Shown: piece after piece, positions 19,695 through 33,768 of the stretch
Layout of the letters: each line of letters starts with the position of its first letter
Numbering within the stretch: position 1 is the stretch's first letter
Source of the DNA: Chara braunii
Taxonomy: Eukaryota; Streptophyta; Charophyceae; Charales; Characeae
DNA: 44,016 bases
Reading direction: 5' to 3'
NCBI GenBank assembly: GCA_003427395.1
Contig: BFEA01000175.1
Span: forward strand, 328,060-372,075
The notes under the pieces: model-generated
Told to the model about the DNA's origin: nothing
What the model saw: the letters and a program-made list of their open reading frames with translations, nothing else
The model's database searches: none
Position numbers and translations under genes: made by a program

Positions 19695-21165
19695 GATTGT
19701 TTTGTAAAGTGCGCTCTTTTAGTGCATAGATATGTGACAATATATTGGACCAGATGTGGTATTTGTTATTTTTGAGGCAGAGGGATGAAAAGGTAAGTCC
19801 CCGTGTAGTGAATAGCAATCAAGGAAAAATAAACTTGATAAAAGGGTCAGTGTAACAAGCTGCTAGAGCCACAGTTACCCAGGAGAGCAGGGCAGCTGGA
19901 GAGACACGGCACCGAGCACACTCGCAGATTTAATTTAACTGATCGGCAGCATAGCCCATTTGTGATATTATGGATACAGAACCATGTGGTGTGTGTGTGT
20001 GTGTGTGTGTGTGTGAAGTCTTTGATGCTGATTTGATTTTTCTTTTTTGCCTTAAACACTGCCTTCTATTGTTGGAGCAGGAGTCCGGCTGTCCTTATCT
20101 GACAGGAAATCATTGTAATTGTACGTTGGAATACCCACATAATTTTTAGTACTGATTGCAATGCCCACATAATTTTTAGTACTGAGTCTCCCTGTTGTGA
20201 GCAAGAGTGGCAATGGACTCTGTGTCAATATCCCGTTTTGTATGTGACTATTACGTATCTCTGGCTATTCTCTATTCCCTACCTTAGTGTGCTAGTATGC
20301 TCTTCATTTTGACGGCTGTCCCTTTTTTCCACAGATATGGTTGCCGCTATGGTAGTTCCCTTCCCTCAACCCCCCTGGTAAGTGAGACCCCTCGTTTTCC
20401 AGTGTCACTAAGGGGGCATGCTATCATTTTTTGCGGTCTTCCTCCTCTTTGAAGTTCGAAAGGGGGTGCAACGAAGCGGCACAGTAATACTGTGTTCCTT
20501 CTGAATAAAAGACATGCGCATTAGTAATTTAGTACTAATTTAGTACCTTCAGAGAGACACATGGCCATTAGCACTAATTAATTTAGTACCTAACACAAGC
20601 CTGAAGGAACAACTCCCTTGGATCCTGCGGAGCGGATGTGACCGAAAAAATGTTGGGTATGGAGACGACTGTTTACTAGGCCTTTGGATTCACAGTTACA
20701 AAAGAACCGAAAGGGTTTGCTATGAGCTTGGAGGTTTTCTGCGAAACATCAGAATCTGGATAATGTATCTGGCCAGAAAACCGGACTAATCCTGAGGGGG
20801 GGTACAGATTCGACTGTGTTGGCACTGAAAGAAGAAAACCTGGGCAGCACTCCTGTATCCAGGCTGAAAACTGGCGAAGCAAAGGACCTGGTATAAAGAC
20901 ATGCCTGTATCGGGGGTAACATGGCAGTTTCTGTCCTGGCCACTCGTGGAAGTGCATTTGTAGCGGTACCCTCCGGCCCGGCAGTGAGGCCGGACATGTT
21001 TCAGGCCGTCGGCCTGATCCCTGTCCGGTACCGGGTTACTCCGGCCTGGACCAAGGCTGGTATATCTCTCCGGCCTAGGCCCAGGCCGGGTTGGCCACTC
21101 ATTCACTGCCAGTTGTTCACTTGTTCATCGAGTTGGACTGGACCCTCACTCAGCTGCTGCTTCTC

Positions 21166-21213
<48 letters not shown>

Positions 21214-24200
21214 GTTTGCACGTGCCTTCTGCACATGCGTCACATTGTTATCGGAGCAGGTTCTCGAACCTCTGCTCCCTCCCTCCCTCCCTCTCTCTCG
21301 CTATCCTGCCACCACGGATAGCCATCTCCATGGTTGTTTTGAACCTGCACCTGGTCTGCACCTGGTCCATCAACGGGGCCAGATACGTTCGTCATCCAAG
21401 TTGGCGACTTCCCCCTGCTCCGAGAAGGTGCTGCTCCAGCCGCTGCGACTCACCTACTGGCTTCTGATTTCGACCAGGCGCTGCTGGCACTAACACCGCC
21501 TGTGGCTCCTACCCATTGATTGGCCAAGACAAGTATGAGTTGTGGTAACTTTGGTGGCCTGCAGCTGGCGGTGCAGTGAGAAGTCGTTGAACATTACCAA
21601 TTAGAGGAAGGTGAGAAGTCATTGAACCTTATCAATTAGAGGAAGGAGAAGTCGTAACAAGGTGTCCGCAGACAACTTGCGGAAGGATCATTGACAAGCG
21701 GACAGCTGCCCTTCAACCCTGCCACGTCAGCCCCTCCTTCCCTCTTACCTGCACCCCTCGACTCTCCCGTCCCGGTTATCCCCGACCCTGACTCCACCTG
21801 GATAGCAACCAACCGCGACTGCGACCCCCCACCACCCGATCCCCCACCAACAACCTGCTCCACCCCCACGACTTACTCCGACTTTTCCCCCCGATCTCCC
21901 TCCGATCCCGACTTCCCCCCATCTTCTCCTTGCTTCGCCCACCTCCTTCCCCCCCCCGTCGCTGATCCCGATTCTCTTCCTGTCTCGACCCCGACTCCAA
22001 CTCTCCCTCCCGATTGGCTTCCTTACCCGTACTCTTCTCCTTCTCCTCGCTTCATCTTCGATCCCCCCCCTCTTTCCCCGGTGCGCCTAGCCTTCCCCCT
22101 CTCCCCGATCCATCAACCGCTCACTTCCCACTGCATCCCACTGCCCCCCCGATCCCGGTACTCCCCTCCCCGATCCCAAACCCACCCCTACTCGCCCTGC
22201 CTCATCTGCGGGACTTATTTCCCCCAATCCCCCTCCGACACCCCTCTTTGAACCCCCGCTCCGTGTGTCCCCCATCTCGATCCCTCTCTCCACCAGCCCC
22301 CGCATCCGACCCCAATTACCCCCGCATGCACGTCCGTGCGATCCCCCCTCCCCTGCAGCCTGACCCGCTGCGCACTCTCCCGCCAATTCCCAAATCCTGA
22401 TCCCGCCATCTACCCCTCCCGATCCCGATCCCGGTGCCCCTCCTCTCGATCTCCCCCTTTCCCTCACTTGATCCTGACCTCCCATCTCGCCCTCCAATCA
22501 CACGTTCCCGACCTTGTCCTACCTCGATCCCGACCTCCTGCCACGTCATCCCATCTTCCCCCTTCCCGTTCTGGTCTCCTCGACCACGCCCCACCTTTCC
22601 CCACGTGACTCGCCCCCCTACCTGTGGTAGCGCACGTCAACCGCTGCGTCCCTCCTCCCCTCCTCCCTGATCCCGACCTCGCTCTGCCTAGCGCCCAACC
22701 CCACTGCCCTCCCGACATCCTCGCTAACCCCGCGCCACTTTCTCCCTATTCCCCCCACTTGGGCTTCCACTCCCTGCCCAATCCTGACACTTCCTCCCAA
22801 CTTTGATCCCCGACTCCCCTCCCTCCTGCGCCCCTCGTCCTAGCTGCACCCTTCCGCTATCTCGCACCCCGACACATCTCCCCCCTGATCGAGCCATCCC
22901 GCCACTCCTTCCCAGATCTGCTCCCCCCTGCCCCGCGCTTCTCCTCCTGCCCGACCCTGATTTCCCCCCCGCGCATGTGCGCGCGACCTCCCTCCTCACC
23001 TATTCCCCGCTCGCACACATGTGCACGCCGGAATGTTGGCGGGAGCGGCAGATCTGTTAGAAGACAACGCAAATGCTCTACGATGAGCTCAACGAGGATA
23101 GACATCTCGTGTAGAGCAAAAGGGTAAAAGCCCACCTAATTTTGATTTCTAGTACGAATACGAACTGTGAGAGTGTGGCCTATCAATCCTGTAGCATTTC
23201 TGTACTTGAAGCTAGAGGTGTCAGAAACGTTACCACGGGAGAATTTGCTCGTGGCATCCAAGCGTGCATCGCGGCGTTGCTTTTGCTTCTTTAATGCCGG
23301 CTCTTCTATCATCGCCATCACCGAAGAAGATCATCATCATACGTGACTGATCCGGCGACCTCGTCACTCCACCGGGGGAACGATCGAGAAGACCCTTTAG
23401 GGATTGATTGAAGACCTTCCTCGACTAAGAGGAAGGACCTTGATTGCTCCCGGCCGACTGGGAGCACGGTATCGTCAATCTCACTCCCTCTTACTAATTC
23501 CCTCCCTTCCTCCTACAGATCTCTCCCAAAGTTCTCACCTTTTTCGTCTTCTTCCATCTCCTCTCCATTCCGCCTTTCCTCCTGTCCCATCCCACCCAAT
23601 AGTGCGCATCATCTAAAATTCCTAACGCGCGTGATGTGTTACGTGTATATCTTCTTTTTGTGCTTGTTTGACAATGCCGTCCATCCCGTTGTGCGGAGCG
23701 TCGACCTAAGACGATAGGATTGATCTTCATTCTCTCTTCTTCCAACCCCGTGAACGGAATTAATTTTGGCGTTTTTGTTTGGAAGTTATGTGAAATTCTT
23801 TATTATATCAAATTCTTTTGTAAATTAGTTTAAAATTTGATTTTAATTGAGAAATTCGTGAAATAATTTCAGAATTTACTAAATTTAATCCTTCTTTGCC
23901 ACTACTTTTATTTTCTATCCCTTGTAAAATTCTGAAATTCTGCAATTTTTTTTGAAAGTCTTTTGGAATTATTTTGGAAATTCTTTAAAATTCTTCTTAA
24001 TTTTTTTTTTTTTTTCCTGTTCGTTCTACACTCTTCCCTCAAGTTCTGTTTCTTTTACCTTCCATTAGCTACTCCTAAGACTATCTAGAGGGGACCCCTG
24101 CAAGCATAGTTTTCCTCTTTCTGTGAAGGGGAGATTTCATGTTGCCCCTTGCCCCTAATGGTTAGGGTATAGGGGTGGGGCCGCCAGTGGGGGTCTGGCT

Positions 24201-27200
24201 AACACAAAGACCGAGACCTGCCAGTAGCTGTGCCTCCCTTTCTCATCGTCCCCCACCCTTCATCCAGTAGCAGCAGAGGCTATGGCCAACACTCTCCCAC
24301 ACACCACACACAACCCACTCGCGCTCACACTCACACCCGTGTTGGTCATAGACCCCGCTAATACTGATCAGGGGTATCCAGAGGACTATCACAGTCCGTT
24401 GGCACTAAGTGCACCGCAGGCCGCCATGGGGCTTGAGCCCACAACCTCCTGAATGCCACTCGGGAGGGACTTGCGAACTCAACACTTCGCATAGAGTCAA
24501 GGAATGAAGAAGATGAAGAGGGGGAACTGGAACAGGGGGCCCGCTCAATGGCAGCAATCGATGCGTCAAAGCGAGTGAGTCGGTGTGTGCTACGGGCGTC
24601 TCGGGCGTGATTTTGGAGTACGCGCTGCTGGTTGTCACGGGGAGTCAGATTGGCATGCAGAAAAGGGGCCAAGAAAGGAAGGCGTGTAGAAATGAGATCT
24701 AGCAAACTTCTAAAACTAAATAAAAAAGATTCAAAATCGGATTGAGGGAGGAAGGGGAAATTTTCCAATTGGAGCAGGGAAATGAGAAGAAATTTTCAAA
24801 GAATGGTGTGGGATATAGAGGAGAGCATATATAAGACAATCACGAATTCAAAATAAAATTCACCAGGATAGGGGCCAAACGTGATTTGAAATAAAGTTAG
24901 AAGACTAATTCTTAATTGAAGAATACACGATGAAATGGCAGATAGAACTTAATGGCAGTCTAAGTAAATTGAATTGGGAGGAATTCAAAATTATTGGGAG
25001 GAATATCAACATGTTGTAAAATTAAGATACAATTCATTAATGTCATCTAAATAATTTTGAAATTTCTCCCAATTCAATTTACTTGACTGCCATTAAGTTC
25101 TATCTGCCATTTCATCGTGTATTCTTCAATTAGGAATTAGTCTTCTAATTTTATTTCAAATCACGTTTGGCCAGTATCCTGGTGGTGGTAAGAGAACCAC
25201 CGGGATTGAGGATTTGCCTGGCGGGCTGCTCCGTCTATTGGTGGGGAGCCTCACCTGCTGGGAACCGGGTCCAGCGTCCCATGAATACATCTGTACAAAA
25301 CAGTACAAAACAGTACATCCTTGAGAGAGACACCCTTGGGCTGGAAACCGGGGCCAGCGAATTCTTTTAATTCTCGAAATACATCAAGAAAATTTCAATT
25401 TTAATTCAAGATTCTCCTCCGCACTCGTCTCTACCTCTTCTATTATCTCCCCAATTGGTAAATTTCCCCTTCCTCCCTCAATCCGATTTTGAATCTTTTT
25501 GATTTAATTTTGGAAGTTTGTTAGATCTCATTTCTACACGCCTTCCTTTCTTGGCCCGTTTTCTGCATGCCAATTTGGCTCCCCGTGACAACCAGCAGCG
25601 CGTACTCCAAAATCATGCCCGAGACGCCCGAAGCGCACACTGACTCACTCGCTTTGACGCGTCGATTGCTGCCATTGAGCGGGCCCCCTGTTCCAGTTCC
25701 CCCTCTTCATCTTCTTCATTCCTTGATTCTATGCAAAGTGTTGAGTTCGCAAGTCCCCCTGACTCTATCGAAAGTGTTGAGTTCGCAACTCCCTCCCGCT
25801 CCATCAGCGAAGGCCTTGCGTTTCTAGCTCGCGATACCATGTCTGACTCGGTGGAGATTCCTACCCTTGCGGCCGCCAGTTCGGGCCCCGTCACCTAGTC
25901 AGACCCATGTACTGGCCACCCTCCAGCACATGCGAAAGGCGAAATTCACGACCNNNNNNNNNNNNNNNNNNNNNNNNNNNNNNNNNNNNNNNNNNNNNNN
26001 NNNNNNNNNNNNNNNNNNNNNNNNNNNNNNNNNNNNNNNNNNNNNNNNNNNNNNNNNNNNNNNNNNNNNNNNNNNNNNNNNNNNNNNNNNNNNNNNNNCC
26101 CCCCCCCTCTTCCCACACACATCCTCCTAGTGGATCACACCTCCCCTCTCCCAAATTTGGAATCCCACAGTCATCCCCCCACCCGCGTCATCAATATCTC
26201 TACCTACTTCCTCTCCTTCTTCGGTTGGCGTCATCTACACGCTTCTCTTCCACGAGCGGTATGCCTTCTCCCCTGACCCACCCTTCTTCTGCAGCCATCT
26301 CTTCCTCTGAAGTTTCCACCTCCGCACTTCCCTCCTCAGGACCCATGACATCGCGTCTTGCCGCCTCCTCAATTTTAGTCACGACACCTACCTCACCACC
26401 CCCTACTTCTTTACCTCCCCCCCCATCCCCTATGACACCCAGGACACAAAATGCTGAGCTCCGAAGCGAACTTGCCATGGCCCACGACCACATTCGCCGG
26501 TTCCAAGGAGGTCAACCCTTGCCTCCCGACCTCGCGACACAGCACGCTGCCCCTTTCATCTATCGGCAGCATCAGATGCAGTTCGCTGCGATTCAATTTA
26601 CTCTTCCTCCACCGGCCATCACGATGTCTCACGACCGCTTGCCTTAGTTTTCGACCTTGGCTAGTGCTCTTGCGGCTGCCCCTAGTTCCTCTGTCCTCTT
26701 GTCGCAGTGTGCCCTCCCCCTCCCTCATTATCAGCCGCCGCCTTATGTACCTCGGCAACTCCCCGATAGACTCCCCCAATTCGATGGCAAGGCCTCCGAA
26801 CTCCCAAGGTTGGATCACCACAGCCGAGGAGCAACTTCGGTACCATGGTGTAAACACGGACTCGTGGCCTACGGAGATGTCAGCCCGCTTCACAGCTCGA
26901 GCGGCTTCCACTTGTCGTGACTTTCTCACCCTTCGTGCTCAGCAGGGCGTTCACGTGAGTATGACGTACACAGAGTTTCGTGATTTTCTCCAGCAGTACT
27001 TCTCTCGCCCGACGCCTACCCATGACCTCATCACACGGGTCGCTAAGATCAGATGCAACAATGCCTTAGAGTTGTACATCATGGTATTCCACCGTGTTTG
27101 CGCCCAGGTTCCCCCCTTCCTCATAGTCGAAGACGCTATGGTTCAGCGTTTCCATGTCGGGTTACCCCAACCCTTCCAGCTTCAGATATTGGCATACTCA

Positions 27201-30200
27201 GACCACACCCTCCTTGAGGCCTTCAACATTGCCAGGGCCATTCAGCTCACCTATGCACCTCTTGTGGGCTCCACACCTGAGCCTGGTGCAGCACCTCCCG
27301 TTGCCACGTCTCCCTCTGGCACATCTCGCCTCTCGCAGTTCTCCACGTCTCGGCGCGGCCCCCACCGAATTCCTGGACGCACCTTCTTCCGCCGTGTCCA
27401 AACTATGCTTTGCGAGTCGTCGAGCGCAGAGGAGGGTACTGGTTCGGATGGATCCCATAGTGACCCGGACCAGGGATAGGACCCCTAGTCTCCTATGGAT
27501 GGTGACGATCTCGACCAAGACGAGCACCTCGCCCGCGCCTTCTCTGCTTTCCTTAGGTAGCGTCACTCTTCCTCATCGAGGACCTGCTCATCGGCCACAC
27601 AACAGCCTCTCCCATTGGGCTACGTCTTTCCCCGGGCCAAATGGACTATCACGGAGAGTGAGGACTTCTGTACACGCGGTATATGTGCCCGTTGTCGCCT
27701 ACCTGGTCACCTTGCTCAGCAGTCCTGCCCTCAGCTTGACCCCCCCGTTTCGACCTTAAGCGTTGCAGCCGCCTAGCGGCGATCTCCCGTCCCCCTGATC
27801 CTTGTAGAGTAGTAGGCATACCCGCTCGCGATTCTACCTTCCCGTCGCTTGCTTCTCTTTTTGAGGACTTGGACCTGACCTCATCGTTGGTCGATCCTAG
27901 CGACGCTGGTCCACCCTCCCCTTCTTCGCCTAGCGTCTCTCGTGATTCTCCTCCTCGTCCTCCCACTAGGCGTGCTTTATGCACGGTCCACTGCAATGAT
28001 TCCATTGTCGTAGTGGAGGATATCATCAACTTCCTGGACCTCGAATGCATTAAGGTCCAGCAGGAACGTCTCGGCCTCAGAGAACATATCCTATCTGTGA
28101 TGTCTTAGCGCCTACACAATCTCGATTGCACCTTACGGATTATTCTAGTGCGCCGCGGGACCTTTAGTAGAGTGTATCGCGCAATATAGGACTCTGGCTT
28201 TACTGGCGAATTCATTCATCCTCGCGTAGTTAAGGAGGTATCTCTATACATCCCCCTACCCTTCCACTGTCACTGTCACTGTCACGTTGGGCGACAATCA
28301 GGCCGAATCCTTCGTCGATTGTGTGGTGCCTGATCTCCCGTTCTCCTTCCCCTTGCGGATGCCACATATCCTTTGCAAGACCCCTCGGTTCCATGACCAG
28401 TGGACTTCTGACGCCGTGGAAACCTTATACGACCTTGTTCTCGACACCTCCCTACTCCCATCAGTTCGCCCATGCTGGTCCCGATTGGATCCACAAGGAC
28501 CTCGTTCTTGACACGAAGGATGAGAAGCAATATCGTATTTTGTTGTTGGGCAAATCGGACTCTACATACGCCAAGGATGGGAAGCAATATCGTATTTCGT
28601 TGTTGGGCAAATCGGATTTTACATCCCCCTCTCCTGTCAATGTCGCCATGTTGACACCAACTCAGTTCCATTACATCCTTCGTCAGCTTGATGCCGAACT
28701 CTACATTGTCGACATCACAGATCTCCTTGTCTGTAACTCCATGCATCAGGACGCTGAGTTGGTCGAGCTCGACCCACCACTCCCCGAGCCTCCCGACCCC
28801 CCTCATCCTTCAGCCTCCTTTCCCTCCATCCCTGCTAGCTCATCTCACTTTGTTGCATCTCTAACCAATGACACTCCATCGGTTGCATCTCTAACCAATG
28901 ACACTCCATCGGTACCTATTCCCATATCGACTCCTTCCACACCTACTTCAGACGTTGTTGCTGCAGAGGAGTTTGACGACCTCCTATCGTCTTTGCAGCC
29001 TAGCGTTGCGGCCCTCCTTCGTAAGTATCACGATGTTTTCCCCGCATCTCTCTTATAGCAACATCCCTCCTATGCGTGATATCGAGCACCACATTCGGCT
29101 CGAGCCTAACTACCGTATTCAACATCGCGCCCCATATCGCCTTCCGGTCCCCGAAGCCGAGGAACTAAAACGCCAAACTGACGAGCTGCGTCGTCAAGGC
29201 TTCATTCAATCGGGTAGGTCCCCATGGAGTGCACCTGTCCTCTTCGGTCACAAGGACGGTTCCCTCCGCCTCTGCCTCGACTACCGTGGTCTCAATGAGT
29301 ACACGACCAGAAACAGTTATCCTATGCCCCGTGCGGATGATCTGTTCGACCGCCTCTCCAGCCACCTCTGTTTCACGAAGATCGATTTTTGTAGCGGATA
29401 TCACCAAATCCGCGTCGCCGAGATTTTTGTAGTGGATATCACCAACTCCGCGTCGTCGAGGAGGACCAGCCTAAGACCGCTTTCCGTTCTCGTTTTGGGC
29501 ACTACAAGTTTACTGTCATGCCTTTTGGTCTCCGTAATGCCCCTGCCACCTTCTAGACGGCTATGAACACTTATGTTCCAAGGCCTTCTTGAGGACTCGG
29601 TTCTAGTCTACATTGATGACATCTTGGTGTACGGTCGTACCTTAGAGGAGCAATTGATCCACCTGCAGTGTCTTCCATCGATTACGCGACCATGGGTTTT
29701 ATGCGAAGCTCGCCAAATGCCGCTTCGCTCAACCCAAAGTCAACTTCCTTGGACACCAGGTGTTCGAGCATGGACTCCACATGGACGACTCGAAGATTCG
29801 GGCTATTGTCGACTGGCCCACTCCTACCTCTCTTTCTGCGCTACGTAGTTTTCGTGGGTTGACCAACTACTATGGTCATTTTTTTAAACACTACGCGCAA
29901 TATATTGCCTAACTTACCCCTCTGACCTGCGGACGTCTACCCTTTCATTGGACCTCGGCTCGTGAGGATGCCTTCCGCTTTCTCAAGCGGCTTGTCACGT
30001 CACCTCCCGTTCTACACCTCCCTGACTACTCTCGTCCATTCATTGTCACCACGGACGCTTCGGACTTTTCTATTGGAGCTGTCCTATCTCAAATCTACTC
30101 AGCCCCTTCACCCGATTCCACGGAGTTTCGACTCCCGCGCATTCCCCGACTCCCTCCTACAGCCCCAACGATTGTCGCTCACCTCGCACCCATTGAGCCC

Positions 30201-33200
30201 ACTCCTTCGGGAACCCCCCCTCCATACATTCCTGATGTTGCTGACAAAGGTACAGTCGAGTCTTGCGATGAAGATTGTCCGATTGCTTATCTCTCCCGAC
30301 AACTACTTCCCACAGAGCGTAACTATACTGCTGATGAGCGTGAGGTTCTCGCGCTGGTTTACGCTGTTAAGAAGTGGCGTCATCATTTACATGGTCAGCT
30401 CTGTCCTCGCCGCCTTTCAGACGAAGCCTAAACTCACTTCTCGTCAGGCTCGTTGGTGGCGTGATCTTTTCGAGTTCGACTTCACTATCAGGAAAATTTC
30501 CAACGAGAGCAATCGTGTTGCAGATGCCTTATCCCGTCGCCCTGACCGCAAGTGCGATGATCGGCGGCTCTCTGCTCTTTCTGTCTCTGCTCTTTCTGTC
30601 TCTACTCCCATTATCCATCCTGCAAGTATCGTCATGCTGTTTTCCTAGATGAGTATCGTCGTGCTTACCCCAGTGTTTCGAGTTTCAATCAATCTACGTT
30701 GACTTGCAAGCTGGCAAGACCGTCCCTAACTTCCAGTTGACCCCTTCGGACTGGCTTGGACTCAATCATCCTCGTACTCGTTTATGTGTGCCTTCTACCG
30801 GCCAGCTCTGTGTTCGGGCAGTCGCTGAGAGTCATGATCAGCGCGCCGCCGGTTATTTCGGTGTCTACAGACTCTTGATCGCCTCTACCGCCATTACTAT
30901 TGGAGTATGTCCGCACGTGCAAGATCTGCCAAGAGGCCAATATTACCAATCATCCCCCCTTGTATTCTTCAACCCTTACCCATTCCTACTCAGCGTTGGA
31001 CTTTTGTCTCTATGGACTTCATTGGTCCTCTTCGTCACCCTACCCCACGACGCCACAACGCCATCTTCGTTGTTGTCTGTTGGCTGACTAAGCATACAGA
31101 CTTCCTCCCTTGCAAGTATGCTAGCTCAGCTAAAAACATCACCTCACTCTATTTCAATTGCTTTGTCATTCATCATGGCCTTCCTACTAGTATTGTCTCT
31201 GACCGTGACCCCCGCTTCACTTCCGATTTCTGGCGTGGACTCCACAAGATCCACGGCTTTGAGCTTCGCTTCTCTTTTTACCCAGTTAGACGGACAGACC
31301 GAGGTCGCCAACAAAACTCTTGGGAATATTTTCAAGAAGTTTGTTGAGATTGACTCTGATTGGGGCCTTCATCTCGCCCATGTCGAAATTGCTTATAACC
31401 ATGCCATTGCACCAGCCATCGACATGTCTCCTTGCTACTGCGACTTGGGATATCACCCTCGTGTCCCATCTGATCTCCTTCGTCCATCTTAGATCCCTCT
31501 CGACATTAAATGCCCTGCCCTTGATGACTGGGTTAAGGAGATGGATGAGAAACAACGCTCACAAGAGGATTGCCGACTCCCAAACTCGCATGGCTACTAG
31601 TGCCAACCGTTCTCGCATTGATCACCCCTTCAAAGTTGGCGACGAAGTCCTTGTCGACACATGTCACTTCCAGTCTGAGGCCGACAGGCTTCGGAATTTC
31701 GGACGTCGATACATCGGTCCATGCAATATTCTTTCACCCGCCGGTCCTAATCACGACTGTCCGGTGAGCGTCAAATTGAAGTTCATCGATTCCATGTATC
31801 GCGCTAACCTACATGATATGTTTTATGTATTTCTATTGCGCCCCTTCAAACGATTTTTATTGCGCCCCTTCAGACGGTCTCCCCCTGAGTTCAATGATCT
31901 ACCTTACTATTGTGCCCCTTCAGACGGTCTCTATTGCGCCCCTTCAGACGGTCTCCCCCTGAGTTCCATGATCGACCTTACCCTCGCCCCTCTCCCATCA
32001 TCATTGAGGGTTACGAGGAGTATGCCGTCTCTGATATGGCGTCCTAGAGTATGACTGATGGTGACCCTTCCAACCTCGAGTATCATGTTCGATGGAAGGG
32101 TTACCTTGACGAGGAGTCTACTTGGGAGCCTCTCGAGCACCTGGAGCATGCTATGACTTTCGCGCGTGCTTACGATCGTGCTCATCCTTTCCCTTCATCA
32201 CCTTTCCCTCCGACTTCTCGCCTTTTTACTGACCCATCTACTTCAGCGACCACTAACATTCTCCCTCCTTCATCGATGGGTCCTCTTGCACCACCGGTAC
32301 CTGTCTCAGGTCCCCCTTCCCCTGTGGATGTGGTTCCACCTGTTGTTGCAGCTGATTCCTCTCACCCTCATCGTACATCGACTTCCCTCTCGCTATCGGG
32401 ACCGATCTACACCCTCGATACGCCCTCTATCTCTTACCATCCTTGGACACTTATGCAGCAGCTCCCGGTTTCGGCTTCTATTTGACTTCTACATCCAGCC
32501 TCTACATCTAGCTTCCACATTCGACTTTCGACCTCAATACTTCTCTTCAGTACTAGAGTACCTGTCGTAGTGTTCCGGACTTCTACCCGGTTTTTGCGCT
32601 ACTACTTCATCTTGGGTACTTCGACTCGACTTCAGTCTGGAGACTCACCAGTTGGACTACTTCACTTTTTCGGCCATGGAGTTCCCTCATTCCCATCTAC
32701 CCTTCACCCCCGAGTTTTACCCTCCAGTCGCATGATGACCCCTGTTTTCCTTGACCGTATGGGTGTGTTAGTCTGCCACCCTTCTGCGCCCTACGTTTTT
32801 CTTGGCTCGCAGCCCTTGGCCACATGTTTATGCCGTCATAGCCCCCCTATCCTTCCAGGCTCCCTTGTGTGAGTGCCCTTTTTCCTTTCAGTTGGCGGTG
32901 CTCGTTTGATGGTTTCCATTGAGCTTGGTGTCGTGTTGTTATTCTCCCTCTAAAGCCTGATGATGTTTCATATGGTTGTGTGGGTACCCCCTTGAAGTTT
33001 ACTCTGAGAGCTGTACTTGCCGCCCTTCCATCCATCTCTACTTTTCTCATGCGATCGAGCTCCGTCTTCTATTCGGGTATCGTGTACTTGAATAAGGCAC
33101 GTGAGATTGTGCCACATTCTTTTTCGGTGTGGATATTGATGTTGTTACTTTTAGCCTTTAGAAGGTGTTGACTTATGCTCAACCACATTGGCTTAGGAGA

Positions 33201-33677
33201 CATTTTTCTCTTTCTTGGCTGACACAGGTCAGACATTTTTCTCTTTGTTGGCCGACATAGGGCAGACATTTTCTGCTTCTTGGGTCGACTCAAACCAGAC
33301 ATTGTTGTATAGATTAGGCTTGAGGCTTAATCTGCATTGCATCTTTTTTTTTTTCTGCACGGAGCTTGCTCTACATTTAGGATTGTTTCTTTGCCGCTCC
33401 TTTGGGTTTCCGCTATTTCAGCGGATAGAATGTTGATGTATTGGTTGATCCATTTACAGGTCCAAGGATCATGTAGCAGTACCCTTCGGCCCGGCAGTGA
33501 GGCCGGACCTGTTTCAGGCCGCTGGCCCGACCCCGGTCCGATACCAGGTTACTCCCGCCTGGACCAAGGCCGGTATATCTCTCCGGCCCAGGCCCGGGCC
33601 GGGTTGGTCACTCATTCAGTTGTTCACTCGTTCAATGAGTCGGACTAGACCCACACTCAGCTTCTGCTTCTCGTGTG

Positions 33678-33768
<91 letters not shown>

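Larger units (their letters stand above)
25560..32300 (+). mobile_element. Decayed Ty3/gypsy chromovirus-like retrotransposon in SSADH intron 2
   Basis: Plus-strand order: gag, zinc knuckle, protease, RT, RNase H, integrase with zinc finger and core, GPY/F-like module, chromodomain. All domains are recognisable but split by frameshifts, stops and short tandem duplications. A gap (25954-26098) interrupts gag. No LTR pair was found at either side by eye, so the boundaries are approximate and the element may be truncated. Same sense as the host gene. Confidence 0.9.

Noticed and set aside
21691-23135. Proline-rich protein genes on either strand
   Set aside because: The open frames follow from C-rich composition and occur in several phases at once; no domain is recognisable.
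21491-23320. Working rRNA operon
   Set aside because: Only short pieces of 18S and 28S are present, with changes at invariant sites and no 5.8S.
24358-24768. 136-codon minus-strand gene
   Set aside because: It is an inverted copy of the retroelement gag leader running into a tRNA-like fragment.
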